From Nannocystis bainbridge (GTDB lineage Bacteria > Myxococcota_A > Polyangia > Nannocystales > Nannocystaceae), in the NCBI RefSeq assembly GCF_028368995.1, contig NZ_JAQNDL010000003.1, forward strand, positions 62,001 through 126,000: a DNA stretch of 64,000 bases, given 5' to 3'. The position numbers and the translations under genes are program-made. A model generated the notes under the pieces. The model ran no database searches and was not told where the DNA came from. It saw only the letters and a list, made by a program, of their open reading frames with translations. Shown one piece after another: positions 29,075 to 39,100 of this stretch. Position 1 is the stretch's first letter. Every line of letters begins with the position of its first letter.

Positions 29075-29443
29075 GCCCGGACTGAACTTCAGCGCCCCGG
29101 CGCCCTGCCGTCAATCGCCGCGACCCGGGAAAGCCCGGCCCTGCGCGCCTCCGCGGCCGGTGCGAGCGTCCCGGCGCCGGATCGCGCCCACGGATCTGCG
29201 CCCGCGCCTTGGCCGCACCTGGGATGCGTATGACCCTTCGGACATGTCCTTTTCAACATTCTCTATCGGACATGTCCTTGTCGCCAGATTGCCTTCACGC
29301 CTCGGCTCGCTGCGGCCACTACGCACCCCGGCTCGCGCAAGGAACCTCAGGCGCAGCCGCGCGCCGTGCTGCGGCGCGGCGGGCGAAAGATCGTGGTTCA
29401 CGCCGTTCACCGCCCCAATTTGCCGTCCGCGGAGGATCGAACC
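29075..29443. other. Divergent intergenic region with two GGACATGTCC palindromes
   Basis: Between the AraC gene (minus) and the BON gene (plus). Exact GGACATGTCC occurs at 29240-29249 and 29268-29277, 28 bases apart with matching phase and each followed by TT. GGAGG at 29431 is a strong ribosome-binding site for the BON gene. The spacing makes this the best place in the window to ask whether the palindrome is a regulator site. Confidence 0.55.
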
Positions 29444-30289
29444 ATGCAGAACAAGACACACCACCACCGCGAGCACCGCCACGGACACAAGGGCCGGCGA
29501 GATCTGGGCGAGACGCGCGGGCTGCTGGCGCGGGCCGTCGATCGCGTGCGCGCGTGGTTGGGCGACGAGGACGCCTCCGGCCGGCTGAAGCTCGACGCCC
29601 GGCGCAGTCGTCGTGACGCGCGGATCCAGGCCCGGGCCGAGCGGCGGGAGCACATGCGCCAGGAGATCGAGGAGCGGCGGCGCAGCGCCAAGCGGCATCA
29701 TCGCGAGCGCATGGCCGGCGCGCCCCCCCTGAGCTTCATCCCGTCGCCGCAGACCTGGCCGTGGCAGTTCATGGGACGCGGCGCCCCGTGGCCGCCGAAC
29801 CCCGAGTCGTACTACCAACAATCGCTGCCGCCCGGCGTGCGCGGCCGGCCGCTGCAGCGTCGCGGCCGCTTCACCGGCCGCGGCCCTCGCGGCTATGTCC
29901 GCCCGGACGCGCGGATCGTCGAGGACATCAACGAGGCTCTGACGTACAGCCCGCACATCGACGCCAGTGACATCGTCGTCCGCGTCGACAGCGGCGACGT
30001 CGTCCTCTCGGGCAGCGTCGACGATCGCTACATCAAGCGCCTGGTCGAGGAGCTGATCGAAGACGTCGCGGGTGTGCGCGACGTGCAGAACGACCTGCAC
30101 GTCGAGACCCGCGATCTGCAGGGCGCCGGCGGTATGCACCGCAGCTCGGCCCGCCGCGACGACAGGGGCGCGCAGCGGCGCGACATGACCGTGGGCCAGG
30201 ACTTCGAGGACCTCGAGACCAGCAACCTCAACACCGGCCAGGAGAGCTGCGCCCGCAAGCACCGCGGCGGCAGCTTCTCCGGCACCTGA
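29444..30289 (+). CDS. BON-domain protein with His/Arg-rich N-terminus (281 aa)
   Basis: GGAGG at 29431 precedes ATG 29444 at good spacing. The N-terminus is unusually basic and His-rich (THHHREHRHGHKGRRD), followed by an Arg/Glu-rich helix and a Pro/Trp/Tyr linker. Residues about 162-225 are one BON domain (VEDINEALTYSPHIDASDIVVRVDSGDVVLSGSVDDRYIKRLVEELI). BON domains bind membranes or phospholipids in osmotic-stress proteins such as OsmY. There is no signal peptide. The last residues may be altered, because a truncated ISL3 element begins about where the gene ends. Confidence 0.8.
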   Translation: MQNKTHHHREHRHGHKGRRDLGETRGLLARAVDRVRAWLGDEDASGRLKLDARRSRRDARIQARAERREHMRQEIEERRRSAKRHHRERMAGAPPLSFIPSPQTWPWQFMGRGAPWPPNPESYYQQSLPPGVRGRPLQRRGRFTGRGPRGYVRPDARIVEDINEALTYSPHIDASDIVVRVDSGDVVLSGSVDDRYIKRLVEELIEDVAGVRDVQNDLHVETRDLQGAGGMHRSSARRDDRGAQRRDMTVGQDFEDLETSNLNTGQESCARKHRGGSFSGT

Positions 30290-31107
30290 GCAGCGCGAGC
30301 GACGGCCCGCGCGGCGACGTGGTACTTGTCGAAGGCGATCTTCGCGTCGCCATCGGGGATGGCCTCGCGGACAGCTTGAATGTAGGGCTCGTGCATGTCC
30401 ATGACGACCACCGAGACCGCAGCCCTCTCTGGGCGCGAAAAGCCGCTCAGGAAGCCCTTGAGGGCCCCTTTGCCGCGTCCGTCGGCGACGTGGATGACCC
30501 GCTTGCTGGCGGACTTCGGGTCATGCACGATCGTGACGTACTCGTGGCGCCGCTGGAAGGAGGTCTCGTCGACGGCGAGCATCGCCGGCAGCGCGACCTC
30601 GCGGCGCTCGAGTCCACATTGTACTGCACGCTCCTGGACGCCGGCGACCTGATCCCACGAGAGGCCGAGGCGCTCCGCGACCACTGCGATCGGCGCCTCG
30701 CGGAGCCAGTCGATCACCAGCGCCTCGAACAGCGCGGTGAGCCGGGCGCTACCGTCCGCCCAAGAGACGCGCATCGTCAGCGTACCGTGCTTCGGGCACG
30801 ACGTCCGCGGTACGCCGGCTTCGATGATCGTCCGATACTGACACGTATCGAGGTGCCGCCATCGACGAGTCCGTGTATCGTGACGGGGAACAGCCTGGTC
30901 ACACTCCGGGCACCTCGTCGGCACATCGGAGTCGTGCTCGACCTCGATGACGATCTGCCCCTGCCCGAGCTGCAGCTTCACCGCAGCAACACGCCAGGGA
31001 GCCTCGATACCGAGAATGCGGGCATAGAGTTCGGTCTCTGCCATTCGCGCACGGTATCACGGCGCGATTTCGCGCGCAACCCACGCCACCCTCAACCCTG
31101 AAGAGCC
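30290..31107 (-). mobile_element. Truncated ISL3-family insertion sequence
   Basis: The transposase start (ATG 31044) is followed by a zinc-binding head (CPECDQAVPRHD ... TSCPKHG), a helix-turn-helix (APIAVVAERLGLSWDQVAGVQ) and the DDE region VDETSFQRRHEYVTIV ... VVVMDMHEPYIQAV. The frame then runs into unrelated sequence after AFDKYHVAARAVA, so the C-terminal third of the transposase and that end of the element are gone. GGCTCTTCAGGG, read on the minus strand at about 31107-31096, looks like an ISL3 terminal repeat. The deletion joins the element to the 3' end of the BON gene. Confidence 0.85.
30294..31044 (-). pseudogene. ISL3 family transposase, 3'-truncated
   Basis: About 250 residues of an ISL3 transposase remain (usual length about 400-550). 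The first two acidic catalytic residues are present (VDETSF and VVMDMH), but the region with the last catalytic Glu and the C-terminal domain is missing. After about residue 250 the frame reads antisense to the BON gene. The remnant cannot be active. Confidence 0.85.
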
Positions 31108-31941
31108 TAATTTCTACCGTGGCGATCGAGGAGCACAAGCTCCAAGCGGCGCTCCTCAGGGCGCTCGGCTCGCGCGAGAGCGCACACAAACACCCCTTTC
31201 ACGTCGTCGACCACGAAGCGCTGGCCGTGAGGGCGGCTGGGAGTACGAGTATTCGCTCGCGCCCAGACCGCCGCGCTGCCTCGCCGTCAATCTCGTGCGC
31301 AGCCTCTCCTGGCAGACCAGCGACTTCGGGCGCACCCGGCGGAAGTTTCCACTGCGCCTGCCGATGGCGAGCCTGAAGGGTTCGTGGAGCCTCGGCTCCG
31401 AGGGGCTCGCACCCGGCTGCTGACACGACCACGGTCGCGAAAGGACCGTGGGTGCCCGGGTGTATGCTCGGGCACCCAGCAGGCGCCGGCGCCTCGCCGA
31501 CAAGGCCGTCGTCGGCGGCGACGGGCTCGCGGTCGGCTCGCTGATCCACAGCTGCCGCGAGCTCCGCGGCGAGCACCGGCCGCGAGCGCTGGCGTCCGTC
31601 GAAGAAGCCCGGCTCGTACTCGTCCGTGATTTCCTGGCGATCGGCGTCTCGTCGAGGACGGCGGCCGCCTGCTCGTCGCACCACGCGAAGAAGTTGTCGA
31701 CGATCGGCCGCGACTTCTCGCGGCGGGTCTCCTCGCGCTTCTTCCGCGGCGCGGCGCGCCGAGTTCTGTGCGCTCGAAGTTCAAGCAACGACCTCGAGCC
31801 TGCCAATCGCGCCAGGAGCCAACCCCTCGCGCACAGGGGCGGCGCCGATCGGCGCATCCTGGCGCTCCTGTTGACAACTGCTGCGCCGCCAGTCAGCATG
31901 ACCTGGTTGCCTTGTGTCTCTTGTATCTAAGGAGTAGGAAG
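31108..31941. other. Decayed accessory region with IS66 remnant
   Basis: No intact gene lies between the ISL3 end and the lipoprotein gene. One segment resembles an IS66 transposase (next entry). The rest gives only short frames with no recognisable domain. An AAGGAG at 31929 belongs to the next gene. Confidence 0.5.
31636..31800 (-). pseudogene. IS66-type transposase fragment
   Basis: On the minus strand, RKKREETRREKSRPIVDNFF continues to AWCDEQAAAVLDETPIAR, the pattern of IS66 TnpC just before its last catalytic Glu region (usual text: SRPILDxLxAWL...LPKSPLGKA or DETPLARA). The frame then loses similarity, so only about 50 residues remain. Confidence 0.5.
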
Positions 31942-32568
31942 GTGCGCGTGAGTTGGTCAGCGGGTGGATTGTTGTTGAGCGTCGGGGTTACATTGGCCTG
32001 CGAGTCGGCGCCGGAGGCCCTGATGCCGCGCGACGGCGAGGCCCTGGTCCAGTCGCCCGGTGTCTGCGCCGAGGCCCTGCTGCCATCGGCCGTGAGCGTC
32101 GTCTGGGACGACGTGGCGAGCGACGCCAAGCTCCTCGGCACGGCCGACCCCGTGACGCTCGTCGTCACCAACGTCTCTGACCGTGCGATGCAAGTGCGGT
32201 CGTTCATCGAACTCGAACTCGACGCGGGCGAGCCCGGTCAGATCGCCCTGGGGACCGCGGGGCTCGCGCCAGGCGAGACGTTCACGACCGCCTTCTCGCT
32301 GTCGGAGCGAGTACCACCGGCGATACGCGCGCACTCGAGCTCACGTGGCATTCAGGCCACCGCCGAGGTCATGGACGGCGAAGGTCACCGGCTCGAGCTC
32401 GTCCATGCGCCGCCGATCTTCTACCACTGGGACGCCGACACGCTGCTGATCTACGGCGAGCACGTCTTGCACAAAGAGATGAATCATGGCCTCTGGGGCG
32501 CGCCAGCAGCGCTCGACGAAGACGAGGCCCGATTCGTCCGCCGCGCCCAGGTCTGGTCGAAGGATTGA
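31942..32568 (+). CDS. Predicted lipoprotein of unknown function (208 aa)
   Basis: AAGGAG at 31929 precedes GTG 31942. The signal peptide (VRVSWSAGGLLLSVGVTLAC) ends at a lipobox cysteine. The body has an Ig-like beta pattern (DPVTLVVTNVSDRAMQVRSFIELEL ... IALGTAGLAPGETFTTAFSLSERVPPAI), suggesting a surface beta-sandwich domain. It is followed after seven bases by the secreted metallopeptidase-like gene and then an L-domain lipoprotein, so the three probably form an exported-protein operon. Confidence 0.8.
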   Translation: MRVSWSAGGLLLSVGVTLACESAPEALMPRDGEALVQSPGVCAEALLPSAVSVVWDDVASDAKLLGTADPVTLVVTNVSDRAMQVRSFIELELDAGEPGQIALGTAGLAPGETFTTAFSLSERVPPAIRAHSSSRGIQATAEVMDGEGHRLELVHAPPIFYHWDADTLLIYGEHVLHKEMNHGLWGAPAALDEDEARFVRRAQVWSKD

Positions 32569-32575
32569 CCTGTCC

Positions 32576-33908
32576 ATGGTATACACAATGCTCAAAAGAC
32601 CCTCCGGCCTGGCTCGCTACGCGGCGCTGGCCAGCGCTGCATTCGTCTTGTCCTTCGCCCTCGACGCGCACTCGAACCCGATCTTCGAGCACGACTGGTG
32701 CTTCCTTCCGCTGGCGCGTAAACGCCGTGGACAACGGGGTCGGCGAGGATTTCGGGACCACCAACGTGTGGCTCGCGCGCGGGGCTCGGGTCTACATCCT
32801 CCATCCGTCCGAGTCCCCGCGGACCTTGTACACGGACGTCGACACTGGCTGCCTCTCGTTCCTGTCCAACTTCGGCTCCGGCTTCGAGGTCCGGCTTCAC
32901 GCCGAGACGAAGGTGGGAGGCACCGGCAACATCACCATCCGCGCGTTCGCCAGCCTCGCTAACCTCGAGTACTGGGAGGCGCTTCCGGTCCAGGCGCGCC
33001 TGGAGTCGTGGCGCTGGTATGACGTGGCACCGACCTGCGACGGCACCTTCTGCGACTTGACCCTGACCAACACCTCGGTGACCGACGTCGTCTCCAACCT
33101 GATCGCCGCCGCGACGTGGGTCGTGCACAGGGTCGATTCGAGCACGAGCCCGCGGATCGCGGGGACGCACAGCCTGGCGGTGATCCACGCCGATTGCGAT
33201 ATCGGTTCGGGCTCCTGCTACATCAAGAACTCGCCGAACAATCGGATCTTCATCCAGGACACGCTGACGGGCCTGCCCGAGGGCGCCACGCGCAAATTCC
33301 TCATCGGCCACGAAACAGGGCACTTCTTTGACCACGTCTACTCGGGCGGCTTGCTCGCCGCCTCCGGTGCTTGGGGGCTGACGGACATCAATCACCCGCG
33401 TTGCAGCTCGGCCGGGGTCGTGGGCAATCATGCGTTGCGCTCCGAAGAGTGGGCAAGCGGTGCGTTCGTCGAGGGATTCGCGCACTTCATCTCCACTCTG
33501 GCATTCAATCAACACACCGAGCAGAACGGGATTTTCAAGTACTACAAGAACGACTCCGGGAGCGGGTTCAGCTACAACTTCGACACCGTCGACGTCGAGG
33601 GTTCGTCGAGTTGGCTGCACAGCACGTCGGGATGCGACTGCCGCAACGGCGCATTCTTGTGCCCCGACCGGTCGACCGAGCTCGACTGGCTCCGCTTCTT
33701 TTGGGACTTTCGCACCAACCCAGGAGGCACCGGCGACCCGCAGCCCACACACGCCGACATCTTTGCTATGCTCGCCCACGTGGGCGCAAACCACCTCAAC
33801 TACGGGCTCACGCAGATCTTCCAGTGGCTGGACGACGCGGTTCCGTCGACCCTGCAGACGCGCTTCACGGATTATGCGGAACATAATGGGGTCGACACCG
33901 CCCCCTAG
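32576..33908 (+). pseudogene. Secreted HExxH zinc-peptidase-like protein, frameshifted
   Basis: The gene starts at ATG 32576 (or 32588) with a signal peptide (MLKRPSGLARYAALASAAFV...LDAHS) and continues as NPIFEHDWCF. At about 32700-32708 coding switches to the +1 frame, from which FRWRVNAVDNGVGEDFGTTNVW onward is continuous to 33908. The second part holds LIGHETGHFFDHVYSGG, an HExxH zinc site, and a downstream EEWASGAFVEGFAHFIS that could give the third ligand, plus paired cysteines. One extra base in the run CTTCCTTCC would explain the shift. It may be a real inactivation or a base-calling error. Confidence 0.75.
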
Positions 33909-33917
33909 GAGCGACAA

Positions 33918-35147
33918 ATGGCACCTCGTCGATCACCTCTCCCGCTCATCGCCCACGCGACCGCGCTTGCCATCTTGCTCACCGCCTGTGCCCCGCACAA
34001 GGGCGATTCGGCGACCACCGACTCGGCAACGAGCGACGCGAGCGATTCCGCCACCGCGGCTAACTCGACCACCGACTCGTCGACGCCCACGACCACCGAG
34101 GCCTCGTGCGCCGACGTGGTCGCCGGCGACCTAATGATCTCCGACGCCACCGATATCGCCACGCTCGCCTGTGTGGTCGAGGTTCAGGGCGAGCTTCGGG
34201 TCTCCGACACGACGACCTGGTCCAACCTCACACCGCTGGCGAACCTCCGGCTCGTGGGCGGCGACGTGAAGCTCCTGCGCAACGCTGCGCTCGTCGACCT
34301 CGCCGGGCTGCAGGGCCTCGAGCGCGTCGGCGGGTCCATCACCATCGTCGGCAACCCGCAGCTCGCCGATCTCTCCGGGCTCGGCGGCGTGCGCCGGCTC
34401 GGCGGCCTCGGCATCAACAACAACGCGCTGGTCTCTCTCGCCGGGCTACAGGATGACGTCGTCTTTGAAGCCGCGCAGGGCGGACCGGCAGGGTTCAGCG
34501 TCGTCAACGAGACGTTGACCGACTTCGACGGGCTGTCGGCGATCACCACCGCTTCGGCGCCGCAGGGCCTCAACCTCAGCGTGAGCGAAATGCCGGCGCT
34601 CACCGACGTGTCGGGGCTCGACGTGTTCGCCGCAGTGGAAGGCCCGATCGAGCTCACGCTCCGCGAGCTGCCGGCGCTGACGGGCTTGCAGTGGCCCGGT
34701 CCGCTCGAGCTTCTCAATATTCGCGACGCGCCGGCGCTGCACGAGCTCGTCTTGCCCGCCGTGGTCGATGCGCGCGAGATCAGCTTCGAGCGCGTGCCGG
34801 CGCTCACCAGCCTCGCCGGCCTCGCGGCGCTGCGTTCCGTCTCGGAGGTGCTCTCGCTCGGTCCGTGCAATGGCGACGGCCTGGCCGGCATCGTCGACCT
34901 CCACGGCCTGGAGTCGCTCGAGCAGGCCGGCATCGTCTACATCGACAGCAACGCCTCGCTCGCCGCCTTGACCGGGTTGCCGACCTCGCTCCAGGCCGAC
35001 AACGTGTTCATCTGGCACAACCCTGCCCTGCCGCAGGCCGACGCGGACGCCTGGCTCGTCGCCGCCGGGCTCGCGGAGCACGCCGCCTCGGAGGCGTGCG
35101 ACAACCTCGGCGGCCCGGCCTGCGAGCTCAGCTGCCCGGTCTACTGA
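33918..35147 (+). CDS. Receptor-L-domain lipoprotein (409 aa)
   Basis: The signal peptide ends at LLTAC, followed by a Ser/Thr/Asp linker (residues 28-60) and then repeated beta-helix rungs: NLTPLANLRLVGGDVKLLRN, LAGLQGLERVGGSITIVGNP, LSGLGGVRRLGGLGINNN and later LHGLESLEQAGIVYIDSN. This is the Receptor L-domain (leucine-rich beta-helix) style frequent in Nannocystis-type surface lipoproteins. It probably mediates binding at the outer surface; the ligand is unknown. A cysteine pair near the C-terminus (EACDNLGGPACELSC) could cap the solenoid. It starts nine bases after the peptidase-like gene. Confidence 0.88.
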   Translation: MAPRRSPLPLIAHATALAILLTACAPHKGDSATTDSATSDASDSATAANSTTDSSTPTTTEASCADVVAGDLMISDATDIATLACVVEVQGELRVSDTTTWSNLTPLANLRLVGGDVKLLRNAALVDLAGLQGLERVGGSITIVGNPQLADLSGLGGVRRLGGLGINNNALVSLAGLQDDVVFEAAQGGPAGFSVVNETLTDFDGLSAITTASAPQGLNLSVSEMPALTDVSGLDVFAAVEGPIELTLRELPALTGLQWPGPLELLNIRDAPALHELVLPAVVDAREISFERVPALTSLAGLAALRSVSEVLSLGPCNGDGLAGIVDLHGLESLEQAGIVYIDSNASLAALTGLPTSLQADNVFIWHNPALPQADADAWLVAAGLAEHAASEACDNLGGPACELSCPVY

Positions 35148-35624
35148 TTTACGCGTGCAACGAGTCGGACGGACACTCCCGTCAATAGCGATAACGCAGC
35201 AAGCGACTGATCTCGTCGCTCGGCGAGCGGACCGCAGCGCTGTGGAGCGCGGGCAATGGCCAGGAGCGGGGGTTCTGAAGTGGGCGCAGTAGCAAGGCGA
35301 TCGTCGATCACGCTCGCCCGCGTAGCCGCGTGCGCGACCTATCTCTGAAGCCATGCCGCTGGCTCAGAACGCTCCGCGGTCATGGGTCGGCTCGTCTCGA
35401 AGGCCAGGCGGCTGCCGGCCACGGGGCTTGGCCCAGCGGGCGGTATAGGCCGGCGCAGGAGCCCAGATGCGCGGAGACGCGATCTCCCGGTCGACGCGAA
35501 AATTCGTCTCGATTTCGTCGCGAATTTGGCTCTTTTCGAGACGTCTCACCGTAAACGAGCCCGCAGGGACGTCTAGCGCTGCCTGTACACGACTTCACCA
35601 ATACGGGGGGTAGGAGGAAGGGTC
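35148..35624. other. Intergenic stretch upstream of integrase remnant
   Basis: About 480 bases. A 61-residue minus-strand frame (35364-35549, starting MRRLEKSQIRDEIETNFRVD) is somewhat protein-like but matches nothing I know. GGAGG at about 35613 is the ribosome-binding site of the integrase fragment. No tRNA or obvious attachment site is visible. Confidence 0.4.
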
Positions 35625-35870
35625 ATGATCACTGCTGCGTTCGTGCGCGAGTGCAAGCCTCGCGCGATGAAGTACGAAGTCATCTGCGACGCGCTCCCCG
35701 GGTTCATTCTGCGAGTTCTGCCCACCGGGAAGAAGGTTGCGCTGATCCGCTACCAGATCGACGGGAAGGACCATCGGGTCAAGATCGGGCTGCTCGGGCC
35801 CGCACTGTCGATCGACGAGGCGCGGCGGCGTGCCGCCGTCATGCTCGCTGACGTCACAGCCGACGCGAGC
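35625..35870 (+). pseudogene. Tyrosine recombinase fragment (N-terminal arm-binding domain)
   Basis: A strong GGAGGAAGG precedes ATG 35625. The first 80 residues (MITAAFVRECKPRAMKYEVI, then DALPGFILRVLPTGKKVALIRYQIDGKDHRVKIGLLG, then SIDEARRRAAVMLADV) match the arm-DNA-binding N-terminus of phage-type integrases. The open frame runs on to 36179, but the rest is unrelated and overlaps the end of the large STAS gene. Core-binding and catalytic domains (R-H-R-Y) are absent. It is a relic of an integrated element. Confidence 0.75.
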
Positions 35871-36141
35871 GACGATGAGCCGCCGGTCCCGCAGGCTGCC
35901 GGCGGTCCCGGCGGGCAGCTACGCCGAGCTCGGGTGAACCGCTCCCGACCGGGCGAGGAGCCGTCCTCGCCCTCGACAATCTTCGGGCCGCGCGCCTACC
36001 CTTCGAGACATGTCCCTTCGCGCGGACCGATTGCCGCGTCCGGGTATGACCATGTCGTTCATCCTGCGAGCGCGACTTGCGATCATGCGAATGGGCCGAC
36101 CCGGCCCACCCACGTGCATTCGCGTCGGCTCCGCCTGAGCG

Positions 36142-39100
36142 TCAGGCGGCAGCGGGGCCGCGCTTCTTGGCGCCGATGAGCTGCATGGCGAAGGCGATGC
36201 CGCTCTGCAGGGTGCCGTGCGTGGCGATGCCGCGGAGGTCGATGCCGAGGTCGACGAACAGGGAGGCCGTATCCGGGCTGACGCCGGTCAGCACCGTGCG
36301 CGCGCCGAGCAGGCGGAGCGCCGAGCCGGCCTGGATCAGCGTGATCGCGCCGCCGCTGTCGATCCCCTTCATGCCGGTGACGTCGAAGATGACGACGCGC
36401 ATGCGCCCGGCCTCCGCGCCCTGCAGGGCCGTCTGCAGCAGGTGATCGCAGCGGGTCGCGTCGAGCGTGCCGATCAGCGGCATGACGACGATCGCGTCGG
36501 TGATCGGGATCATCGGCGTCGAGAGCTCGGTGAGCATCGCCTGCTGCATGCGGATCATCTCCTCTTGCAGCGCCGCGCGGGCCTCCTCCGCCCGCTCTCG
36601 CTCGATCAGCTCCGCGGACAGGCGCTCGTTCGCGGCCTGCAGGGCGGTGGTGCGTTGCTCGACGTCGGACTCGAGGCGCTCGTTCGCGCGGGCGAGCGCG
36701 TTGCCGGCCTCGACGACGTGGCGGTACAGCAGGGCGTTCTCGACGGCGGTCACCGCCTGGGCGCACAGCACCTGCAGCAGCTCGACGCGGTTGCGGCTGA
36801 AGGCGTCGCGGATCAGGTGGTTCTCGACGACCAGGATGCCGCTCATGCGCCGGCGGTGCGCCAGCGCGAGGCACAGCACCGACTTGACCTGCCTCGCCAC
36901 GAGCGCGGGGTCGGCGGCGAATCGGGGGTCGCGCGCGACGTCGCCGAGCACGACCGCCTCGTGGGTGCGGGCGACGTATTGGACCAGGCTCGCCGGGACG
37001 TCGGGGCGGGCGGCGAGCGGCGTGCTGCTGACGAACTCGACCACCTCGGTGTCGATCGACGCTGCCGCCGCCAGCTCGAGCGTACCGTCGCGGTCGAGCA
37101 GCAGATATACGCGCGTGCCGCCCGCGTTCTGCATCACGATCCGCATCAGCCGATCGAGCAGCTTGTCGAGCTCGATCTCGCCGACGAGCGCCTGCCCGAG
37201 CCGCACGACGGTCGCCAGATCGAGGGCCGCGGCCGCGCCGAGGCCGACGGCGCCGCCATCGTCCGGCGTGGTCGTGCGCACCGGACCGGTGACCGCGGGC
37301 GCCGTCGTCGGCTGGGGAAAGTCGCGGGCGATCAGGGCCGCCTTCGCAGGAGCGCCCCAGCGCACGAACCCGTCGTACGCCGCGCGCATGTACACCGGGG
37401 CGATGAACGACCGTTGGCGGTCGCGGTAGAACTCGCCGCACAGCGCGCTCGCCAGCGCCTCGTACTGCACGAACCCGTTGCGCCGCGCCGACGCGATCGC
37501 CTGGTCGTAGAGCTCCTCGGCCTCGAGCGCTCGACCCGTGACGCGCGCCTCCTCGGCCCGCACGAGCAGGTACTTGTGCTCGAAGTTCTCGGGGCAATTG
37601 TCGGCCCAGCGCGCCAGCTTGTCGATGTCGTCGCGCAGCACTGCGCGGTCGGCCAGCGCCTGCGCGGCGTCGACGTCGCCGACGCGCGCGCACAGGGCCA
37701 GCGCCTCGTAGACGTGGAAGGTCGCCTCGATCGGCATTGCCATGACTGCGCCGAGCACCTCGCGCGCCGAAGCGGCGGCGGCGAGCGCCTCCTCGTGGCG
37801 TCCGTAGGTGTAGAGGAGCATCAGGCGGATGATGTGATAGAAGGCGATGCCGCAGCCGAAGCTCGCGGCGGTCACCTGCGCCAGGCACTCCTGGGCGTCG
37901 AAGTCGTCGCTGTCGAGCAGCGTGCCGGGGCGGACCCGGCCGGCGAGGCTGTCGAGGAATTGCTGCTGCAGGCGGATGGTCTGATACACCGCCTCGTTCT
38001 TGCTCTCGCGCGCGAACGCGGCGAACCGCTCCGACGCGCGGCGCGCCTCGCTCAGCGGGCTCCCCACCTCGATGTGCTGCCATACCGTCTCGAACGCGAG
38101 GAACGAGGCGTACACGAGGTCACCGGCGGAGATGCAGGCGTGGAAGGCCTGCTCGAGGATCGGGAAGTCGGTGCGCAGCGGGCTGCGCCAGAAGTTGATG
38201 TGGTCGCCGTGGAGGTGCAGCAGCGTGCCGCGCAGCTTGGCGTCGCCGAGCCGCTCGTTGAGCTGGATCGACATCTCCGAGAACGCGTAGCCGTTGGCGA
38301 CGTCGCCGAACACGCTGACGAGCATGAAGCCGTACACGCTGTAGGCGAAGCACGAGTCCTCAGCGTTGCCGTGGCGCAGCGAGAGGTTGACGGCCGTGAG
38401 CCCGAAGTACGGGAACACCTTCGGCCGGCCGATGTACGCGCACGGCATGATGCCGACCATCAATCCGAGGACGGCCCGGTGCGCCGGATCGGTCATCAGC
38501 GGCGCGTCGAGCAGCGTGGGCACCGGGCGCCCGGCGAGGTTGCCGGCGACCGCCGCGGCCTCGGCGGCCATCGCCGCCTGCAGCGCGGCGTCGTCGGCCG
38601 GGAGCTCGACGCCGAACAGCGCCAGCCCGCGCACGCCGAGCTCGACGCCGGCGTCGTAGCGGCCCGCGACCTGATAGAGGCGCATCTGTAGGATGTAGAC
38701 ATTCGCGTGGTCGACGCGATCGCGGGCGCGGGTGTGAATCCGGTCGAACAGCTCCTCCGCGCGCTCGAACGCGCCGGCGAGGTACTCACATTCGGCCAGC
38801 TCGCAGTGCAGCGCGTAGACGTGGGCGTAGTCGTCGTCCCACGCGGCCTCGGGCAGCAGCGCGACGCCGGCGCGCAGGTACTGGGCCGCCGCCGCGTAGG
38901 CGGTCGATTTCTTGGCGTGGCGGCCGACCGCGAGGTTCAGCGCCGACACCCGTCGCCGCTCGTCGGCGTCCAGCATCAGCTCGATGCCGAGGTCGAGGTG
39001 ATCGACGACGTCGAACAGCTCGTCAGGGCGCGGCTCGCCGCCGAGTCGCGCCAGCAGCAGCCGCCCGATCCGCAGGTGGGTCTCGGCGCGCTGCTCGGCG

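Noticed and set aside
30028..30300. Extension of the ISL3 transposase frame beyond 30290
   Set aside because: That part is antisense to the BON gene and lacks transposase similarity, so the transposase is truncated.
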